The position numbers and the translations under genes are program-made. The notes beneath the pieces are model-generated. The model had not been told where the DNA came from. It saw only the letters and a list, made by a program, of their open reading frames with translations, and searched no databases. From NCBI RefSeq assembly GCF_002960625.1, contig NZ_POJH01000033.1, forward strand, positions 1-61,158: DNA of 61,158 nucleotides, given 5' to 3'. Below are positions 55,724-61,158 of the stretch, piece after piece; position 1 is the first letter of the stretch, and every line of letters begins with the position of its first letter. The DNA is from Streptococcus suis (GTDB taxonomy: Bacteria > Bacillota > Bacilli > Lactobacillales > Streptococcaceae).

Positions 55724-56653
55724 CTATTCCTTATAAGCAAATTTTGTCACAATCAGTGTTGTAAACACAAAGGTGTGAAAAGCCTTGTTTTTTCGCAAGC
55801 CATATTTCTTCAAAATCTGATACCGTTCCAACATTGGTTTATCCATGATGGTCACAAAGGCTTGGACTAACTCTCTATCAGCCGGTGATAAGGGCTTATC
55901 AAGCAAAAAGCTGGCTTGTTTTTGACTATTTTTTATCAATTCCCAATAAACCTTGAATAGGATGTGGGGACGAATCCATTTTTTAAAGCGTTTAGACAAG
56001 GTTCTAGCTCCCAAAACGTTATCCGCATGTTGGCGATAGAGTTCTCCAGGCTTGTCAATAAAAACCAGTTTACCCAAAGCCGATGCCAATAAAGCCAAGT
56101 ACCAGTCATGCATCAAAACGTCTTCTGTTCCAGACCACAGTTCTGCTAGGGTATGGTTGATCATGGCAACACCACCAGTCACCGTATTCTCGGTCAATTC
56201 TTGCACCAACTCAGTATTGGCATGGTGGGACTGGGAACGGATCATGCTCTCTGCCATGACGTGCAAGTCTTGGTTGACGACAGTCAAATCCATATAGACC
56301 ATCAGAGGCTGGTCAGTCGGATAGGATTGAGCTTCCTGCAAACTAACTTCCAACTTGTCAGGCAACCAGACATCATCCTGATCACTAAAAAAATAATAAT
56401 CAGCCTTCTCATACTGAACTAGGCGATGAAAGCTTTTTATCACCCCAAGATTGTTACATTCTTCAAAATCGATCAGGCGGATGCGACTGTCCTGTCTTGC
56501 AAAATCTTGTAGCAGGTCTTTCGTTTGGTCACTGGAACCATCATCTCGTATCAATAATGTCCAATCTGAAAAAGTCTGCTCTTGGATAGAGCGAATTTGC
56601 TCAGCCAAGAACTGTTGACCATTGTAGGTTGACATCAGTATATTTACTTTCAT
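55724..56653 (-). CDS. rgpB: Rhamnosyltransferase RgpB/GacC (GT2)
   Basis: About 309 residues from ATG 56653 (MKVNILMSTYNGQQFLAEQI), which overlaps the rgpA stop by 4 bp; the longer reading has no signal. GT2 motifs LLIRDDGSSDQTKD, YYFFSDQDDVWLPDK and HDWYLALLASALGK. In the Rgp/Gac pathway it extends the rhamnan backbone. Confidence 0.9.
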   Translation of the reverse strand: MKVNILMSTYNGQQFLAEQIRSIQEQTFSDWTLLIRDDGSSDQTKDLLQDFARQDSRIRLIDFEECNNLGVIKSFHRLVQYEKADYYFFSDQDDVWLPDKLEVSLQEAQSYPTDQPLMVYMDLTVVNQDLHVMAESMIRSQSHHANTELVQELTENTVTGGVAMINHTLAELWSGTEDVLMHDWYLALLASALGKLVFIDKPGELYRQHADNVLGARTLSKRFKKWIRPHILFKVYWELIKNSQKQASFLLDKPLSPADRELVQAFVTIMDKPMLERYQILKKYGLRKNKAFHTFVFTTLIVTKFAYKE

Positions 56654-57798
56654 TGTAAAAATAATTCCTCGTATTCTTGGACTATCTTTTCCCAAGTATA
56701 AGCAGTACTCATGTGCTCTTTGGCAATCCGTCCAAGTTCCTCTGCTTCTGCTTGTCCATCAATCCTGTCAATCAGTTGAGACAGATTACCCTGCTCCTTA
56801 GACCAATAGTGGGCGCCATTCAGGGCTACTTTCTGGTTAAAATCAACACCTAGAACTAAATTCTCCTTGGTCTGAGCCAATGCTTCTAAGAGGCTGGGAT
56901 TGGTTCCGCCCACTTCATGTCCATGAATATAGGCCCGGCATTGATTGCGAAGATACTTGAGTAGATTAGTGTCATATACTGTTCCGACAAATTTAATCCG
57001 CTTGTCTCGCGAAAAATCTGTTTCCTCTTCAAGCTTTTGGAAATAAGCAGAGCCTTCATGATTGGCAACGATGACCAAATCACGCTCGGTCGAACTAGCC
57101 ATAAATTCCTTGATAGCTGTCAGATAATTATTTTCAGGAACAAAGCGCCCAATAATCAAATAATAGCCTTTTTCAGTCAAGTTCCATTGTCCAAAAAAGT
57201 CAAGAACAGCTTGGCTATCCACTTGATAGTCTGTCGGACTTAAATCCGTTCCGTAAGCGATGAAGCGTGTCTGAGTACCTGGATAGGCAGTCTGAATGTA
57301 GTCTTCAATGCCTTCATTATCGGCAATCAGCAAATCTGCATGTTTTGCCATGAGCTTTTCAGCGTATTTTAGATAGGATTGGACAGGTTTGGACCACTTG
57401 CTACGCTTCCATTCTAACCCGTCAGGATTGACAAATAAGGTCCCGCCTACAGAGTGAATCTTCTTAGCAAAGGGACCAATAAAGCCACCTATGGTATTTC
57501 CCAAAATATAGAAAATAGGAGCTTCCATATTTTGAGCTTTCACCAGTTCTAGTGCATAGGAAATGGCCATCATGTCGTAGGCAATGACGCGAGCCGGGCC
57601 TAGTTTGGGAGGATTGATAGTGAAACAATCGGCTCCCTTATATTCTGAATGCTGATGGTGACTGCTGTCAGATAGACAGGCCACATGGTAGCGGATATTG
57701 GGGCTTACTTGGTTGGAAACCAGTTGCTCGACAAAGGTTTCAAAACCTCCGTACTGGGCAGGTAAACCACGACTACCGATGATAAAAATGTGTTTCAT
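56650..57798 (-). CDS. rgpA: Rhamnosyltransferase RgpA/GacB (DUF1972, GT4)
   Basis: A 382-residue GT-B enzyme: N-terminal IIGSRGLPAQYGGFETFVEQ (DUF1972) and C-terminal YYLIIGRFVPENNYLTAIKE, HGHEVGGTNPSLLEALAQ. It adds the first rhamnose onto polyprenyl-diphosphate-GlcNAc (GacB chemistry). First gene of the operon; a -10 TATAAT lies 32 bp upstream. Confidence 0.92.
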   Translation of the reverse strand: MKHIFIIGSRGLPAQYGGFETFVEQLVSNQVSPNIRYHVACLSDSSHHQHSEYKGADCFTINPPKLGPARVIAYDMMAISYALELVKAQNMEAPIFYILGNTIGGFIGPFAKKIHSVGGTLFVNPDGLEWKRSKWSKPVQSYLKYAEKLMAKHADLLIADNEGIEDYIQTAYPGTQTRFIAYGTDLSPTDYQVDSQAVLDFFGQWNLTEKGYYLIIGRFVPENNYLTAIKEFMASSTERDLVIVANHEGSAYFQKLEEETDFSRDKRIKFVGTVYDTNLLKYLRNQCRAYIHGHEVGGTNPSLLEALAQTKENLVLGVDFNQKVALNGAHYWSKEQGNLSQLIDRIDGQAEAEELGRIAKEHMSTAYTWEKIVQEYEELFLQ

Positions 57799-57829
57799 GT
57801 ATCCTCTCCATCAAATTGCAGTTCTTTTC

Positions 57830-57835
57830 ATTATA
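57830..57835 (-). promoter_or_regulatory. -10 element of the rhamnose-polysaccharide operon
   Basis: TATAAT preceded by TGG on the minus strand. The -35 region is A-rich without a good TTGACA, so only the -10 is proposed. GGAGAGG is present before the rgpA ATG. Confidence 0.5.
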
Positions 57836-57911
57836 CCATTTTTTCATTTTTTTTCCTATAGACAACCTGACTTGGTGTCGAGTTCTTCCTCAAACAAGTC
57901 ATTGAGAAATT

Positions 57912-57940
57912 TTGAGTTAATGAGAAAAATTTGATATAAT
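57912..57940 (+). promoter_or_regulatory. Promoter of the GacH-like gene
   Basis: TTGAGT (57912-57917), 17 bp, TATAAT (57935-57940), about 50 bp before ATG 57991. It diverges from the rgp promoter across about 80 bp. Confidence 0.65.
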
Positions 57941-57990
57941 GTATACTGGTTTTTACCAAGAAATAATAAAACTTAGAATTGTCAATAACC

Positions 57991-60540
57991 ATGAAATTAT
58001 TCAAGCAAATTATTCACATACTACTATCCATCATATTATTAGGAAGTTTATTCCATTATGTACATCTCATTCAAAATGAACTAGGAGCTACAAATAACAA
58101 TGGAATAATAAAAATAATAGCAACTCAACCAAACCAAGTAATCGATAGTATACAAGTAAATGGACGTTATATCCATCCGTCAGAAATTATAGAAAATCAA
58201 TGGGGAATCAATGATGCCGATTTAATCCATACTTATTCCTCAAAAGATAAGGAGAGTTTACTTGCAATCAGAATATCCTCACCTATAAGAACATTATCTC
58301 TTGAGTACTTTGCCAGTGAAGAACCAAGTAATATAAAAATTAAAGTGGGAGACCTATTTACTAAATCCATCGACATATCAAACGGAAATAAATTCAAAAA
58401 TTTAGCCTTCATTGAGCTCCCTCATATGTTACGAATAAGTAAAGATAATCAATTTTGGTATTTGCACCTAGTAATACTTGCTGTCGGTCTATCTTGTTTT
58501 ATCTTAAAGGGAGCAACGTGGAGAATAAAAAAAAGAGAAATAACAATTTTAATAGTATTACTAATTACTCAACATATATTCACAACTTTTACGTTTTCTC
58601 GTTTATATCGCGATGAATTAGTAATTTTTAATTCAATTTTTAATAAAAACGAAACTCAGCAACTGTTAAGCGTACTTACTTTTATAATATTTTTTAGCTT
58701 TACCGGATATAAGCAACTGAAAGGGAGAACATTTAGATTCATTAAACTACTCACTTTGTCGCTAATGTATCTTTTAGTCCCTGTTTTTTCTTTGTTTATT
58801 ATAGAAAATAGCTACTCAAAATTCTCCTATCTTTCTGCAAATATCCTATGGAGTAATCTAGTCATTATTGGCATACTCTATCTAATACTAACTTTTGCAA
58901 CTAACAAACGCTTTGCTAGCCTCTTAGTCATATCAACCTCGATATTCGTTGGCATAAACAACCAATTGTTGATAGACAGTCGTGGAGCACCGCTACTGTT
59001 CTATAATATTTTTCAAATTACTGATGGATTAAATGTGGCTTCTAGCATCGATATTAACTTCAACAATAGAATGTTACAAAGCGTGGTATTTTCTTACATT
59101 TTATTGATCTGTTTTCTTTTTAGTCCTAAATTACATTTACCAAAACTGACACCCAAAAATCATTTTTATTCTAGTTATGATTTTAAATGGCCGAAACGTT
59201 TCATTAGAATATTACTAAGTTACATAATCTTAATAACAATTGTTCCAATTATTAACCAGACTATCGTCACTAAAGCTAATATACCATTAAACTACTGGAG
59301 AATGTACGTTACATATGGTCAATTTGGTCTACCGCTCGCACTCAGCTCTTTCTATGAAGATAGTAAAATCTCTAAACCTAAAGGATATTCAACTTCCACA
59401 CTCAATGATGTTCTTGAAAAGTACTCACCTGAAACAGAAAGACAAACAATCAGACCCAATATTATATTTATTCAGAACGAATCGCAGAGCGACTTTTCAA
59501 ATTTACATGGTTTAAATATGGAACCCGATCCATTAGCAAATCAGCATGCGTTAAAAGACAATACTGTTCATGGTACACTTAATGTTTCTGTATATGGCGG
59601 AGGTACAGCAAATACAGAATACGAAGTGCTAACAAGCAACTCTATTAGTTTACTATCTTCTAATTTATTCCCATACCAACAGATAATTACTCAAGAACGA
59701 CCGAGTTTTGCAACTTATCTAAAAAATAAAAATTACGATACTGTGGCATTACACCCCCAATCCGGAAATAATTATAACCGCAACGCAGTATATCCTCTAT
59801 TAGGATTTAATAAATCTTATTTTTTAGATTCCGAACCTGCAATCAGTAGCTTAGCACCGTTAATAACCGAGCGCGGTTGGCCATCCGATCAATTTCTGTT
59901 TAACGGAATAAAAGAACTTTATACAAAAAAAGGAAAGAACCCCCTCTTTAGCTTTGTTGTTACCATGCAAGGACACGGAGGCTATCCGAGTACAGAAACA
60001 ATCTACCCTCGTAAAGTTAGCATAAATGGCTCAACTTCTGAATACTTGGCCGAAACAGAATTCTTGACTAGTCTGAAGAGGACCGACGAAGCATTTACAG
60101 ATTTAGTTCAGTTCTTCAGTTCTTATAAAGAACCTACTGTCATCGTTATGTACGGTGACCACCAACCCAGATTAAGTCAGGAATTTTACGCAAAGTTTAT
60201 GGACGAAAATGATCTAGCTTCTAAATATTCAACTCCTTTTGTAATTTGGACAAATTTTGATATTAAAGAACGTAAACCTACAACGATTAGCTCAAACTAT
60301 CTCGTTCCATATCTAATGGATATTCTGTCTGAGTCTGACCACGCCCTTCCTCGATCAGCTTATCAACAGTTTTTGAGCGATATGCAAAATGAGGTCCCAA
60401 TCATTACTAGTTGGGGCAATATAGATAGCCAAGGAAAACAAAATAAGGAGCTATCATCGCTACCATTGTACCAAACATATTTACACCTTGAATATAATAG
60501 TGCAGTTGACAAACAGCCTCTCCTAGCCTTATATGAATAA
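57991..60540 (+). CDS. GacH-like glycerol-phosphate transferase (LTA synthase/sulfatase superfamily)
   Basis: About 849 residues from ATG 57991; no strong ribosome-binding site is seen, and a TTG four codons before is the alternative. One membrane helix near the N-terminus, an external beta-rich insert (about 30-145), about ten membrane segments (145-450), then a phosphatase-like domain from about 490: NIIFIQNESQSDFSNL, catalytic Thr in GGGTANTEYEVLTSNSI, ALHPQSGNNYNRN and MYGDHQPRLS. GacH in group A streptococcus puts sn-glycerol-1-phosphate on the rhamnan side chain, and the position next to the rgp operon supports that role. It is AT-rich like the middle of the cluster. Confidence 0.85.
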   Translation: MKLFKQIIHILLSIILLGSLFHYVHLIQNELGATNNNGIIKIIATQPNQVIDSIQVNGRYIHPSEIIENQWGINDADLIHTYSSKDKESLLAIRISSPIRTLSLEYFASEEPSNIKIKVGDLFTKSIDISNGNKFKNLAFIELPHMLRISKDNQFWYLHLVILAVGLSCFILKGATWRIKKREITILIVLLITQHIFTTFTFSRLYRDELVIFNSIFNKNETQQLLSVLTFIIFFSFTGYKQLKGRTFRFIKLLTLSLMYLLVPVFSLFIIENSYSKFSYLSANILWSNLVIIGILYLILTFATNKRFASLLVISTSIFVGINNQLLIDSRGAPLLFYNIFQITDGLNVASSIDINFNNRMLQSVVFSYILLICFLFSPKLHLPKLTPKNHFYSSYDFKWPKRFIRILLSYIILITIVPIINQTIVTKANIPLNYWRMYVTYGQFGLPLALSSFYEDSKISKPKGYSTSTLNDVLEKYSPETERQTIRPNIIFIQNESQSDFSNLHGLNMEPDPLANQHALKDNTVHGTLNVSVYGGGTANTEYEVLTSNSISLLSSNLFPYQQIITQERPSFATYLKNKNYDTVALHPQSGNNYNRNAVYPLLGFNKSYFLDSEPAISSLAPLITERGWPSDQFLFNGIKELYTKKGKNPLFSFVVTMQGHGGYPSTETIYPRKVSINGSTSEYLAETEFLTSLKRTDEAFTDLVQFFSSYKEPTVIVMYGDHQPRLSQEFYAKFMDENDLASKYSTPFVIWTNFDIKERKPTTISSNYLVPYLMDILSESDHALPRSAYQQFLSDMQNEVPIITSWGNIDSQGKQNKELSSLPLYQTYLHLEYNSAVDKQPLLALYE

Positions 60541-60545
60541 TCATA

Positions 60546-60627
60546 ACCACCATCCAACAGGTGGTTTGAACAAGGGCTAAATGCCGACAACACCACACCA
60601 GCCAGCGCCTAAAGTCGCTGGCTTTTG
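60546..60627 (+). terminator. Hairpin pair after the GacH-like gene
   Basis: ACCACC/GGTGGT (60546-60565) and AGCCAGCG/CGCTGGCT (60601-60624, followed by TTTGCATTC). The second is a good terminator. The stretch is GC-richer than the gene before it and may be the end of a lost mobile element. A smaller hairpin, AGGGCT/AGCCCT, lies at 60763-60780. I see no gene in the gap 60541-60887. Confidence 0.6.
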
Positions 60628-60887
60628 CATTCTTTTCACACGTCACTAGCTTCTTTAAGAAGCTTTCTGTCTACTGTCAATTATACATAGAGGGACCATC
60701 CTACTCTTTTACAATTAACTTATCAAGTCTATATCTATTTTCCTATTCTTTTAATAGTGAAAAGGGCTCTCAAAAGCCCTCTTCAGCTTATCTAGTAGAA
60801 ACAACAAAAGAGATAAGAAAGGAAATTGGGTCTCTCTAGGTAAAACTTTTCATCTACCACTACAGTTGACAAGAAGCAAAAAAACTC

Positions 60888-61158
60888 GGCTCTATAATTT
60901 CTGTAGTGGGTAAATCCACTGTAGAGTTTATGGAGCCATTTTAAGTGTAGAAAAAAAGTCCCATATGACCTATAATGAAAAGCGACTAAACAACTCATTA
61001 GAAAGGGTTCATATGGAACAGCTTTATAATACCACAGAACTAATCGGAATCAAAGACAAAAACATCAAAATTCTCTTCGTTTTAAAACATCAGACCCATC
61101 TGGAAATTCGGGCAAGGCTGGATTATGACAGCCCTAGCTGTCCTCATTGCCAAGGGAA
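60888..61158 (+). mobile_element. ISL3-family insertion sequence, 5' part
   Basis: The left end begins GGCTCTATAATTTCTGTAGT, as in IS1167/IS1193-type ISL3 elements, with an internal TTTATGGAGCC as mirrored copy. A transposase gene starts at 61013. The right end is outside the window. Just outside, CTACAGTTGAC at 60860-60870 resembles an ISL3 end and may be a trace of an earlier copy. Confidence 0.75.
61013..61158 (+). CDS. ISL3-family transposase, N-terminal part
   Basis: The first 48 codons read MEQLYNTTELIGIKDKNIKI and then EIRARLDYDSPSCPHCQG. The CPHC is the start of the zinc-binding motif that ISL3 transposases carry at the N-terminus. GAAAGGG precedes the ATG. The gene runs off the window. 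Confidence 0.85.
   Translation, partial: MEQLYNTTELIGIKDKNIKILFVLKHQTHLEIRARLDYDSPSCPHCQG

Noticed and set aside
60792..60998. Minus-strand 68-codon frame at the ISL3 end
   Set aside because: It spans the IS terminus and antisense of the leader of the transposase, with no ribosome-binding site.

Overview
The window looks like a low-GC streptococcal chromosome, most probably Streptococcus suis or a close relative. The reasons are a YSIRK-type surface adhesin, a streptococcal aro/tyrA/pheA gene set, the infC-rpmI-rplT operon next to cmk, a rhamnose-polysaccharide (rgp/gac type) cluster, and several streptococcal IS families. Species assignment is inference from gene content; there is no rRNA in the window.

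Region by region: (1) 1-5.1 kb, minus strand, the N-terminal part of a very large YSIRK surface protein with collagen-like repeats, divergent from a TetR regulator. (2) 5.8-7.2 kb, IS630-type and IS1182-type transposase remnants. (3) 7.2-13.7 kb, an accessory island of decayed polymorphic-toxin tails, immunity proteins (SMI1/KNR4, Imm22-like, DUF600-like, Imm30-like), lipoproteins, a membrane protein, a DUF4176 remnant and a truncated NADAR domain. It looks like the wreckage of one or more LXG/type VII secretion loci and is bounded by a 59-bp direct repeat resembling the 3' end of rlmD. (4) 13.8-23.4 kb, rlmD, then psr-pheA-aroK-aroA (minus) and aroG-aroG-aroE-aroB (plus). (5) 23.4-24.9 kb, an intact-looking IS3-family element inserted in the loop of the terminator between aroB and an ABC transporter. 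(6) 24.9-28.95 kb, an ABC importer with two tandem lipoprotein binding proteins, preceded by a 20-codon leader ORF rich in Tyr/Phe codons and by competing RNA hairpins: an apparent ribosome-mediated attenuator. (7) 29.3-36.2 kb, lacD-type aldolase, nagA, ylbF-family gene, tyrA, aroC, aroD, and an RlmI-like methyltransferase (minus). (8) 36.3-42 kb, LTA-synthase-like gene, rplT-rpmI-infC with an L20-type leader, cmk, LysM surface protein, ferredoxin, EbsA-like protein. (9) 42.1-60.5 kb, a rhamnose-polysaccharide operon (rgpA-B-C-D-F, flippase, many glycosyltransferases, GacI/GacJ-like pair) with a divergent GacH-like glycerol-phosphate transferase. (10) 60.5-61.2 kb, hairpins and the start of an ISL3-family element.

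Together, the aro, tyrA and pheA genes provide the whole route from erythrose-4-phosphate/PEP to chorismate, prephenate and the Tyr/Phe precursors. The neighbouring importer with a Tyr/Phe-rich leader suggests aromatic amino acid uptake under attenuation control, which is the most interesting candidate system in the window. The rgp cluster builds and exports a rhamnan with AT-rich, strain-variable side-chain genes in its middle. The toxin-immunity island shows repeated recombination at a shared pre-toxin sequence.
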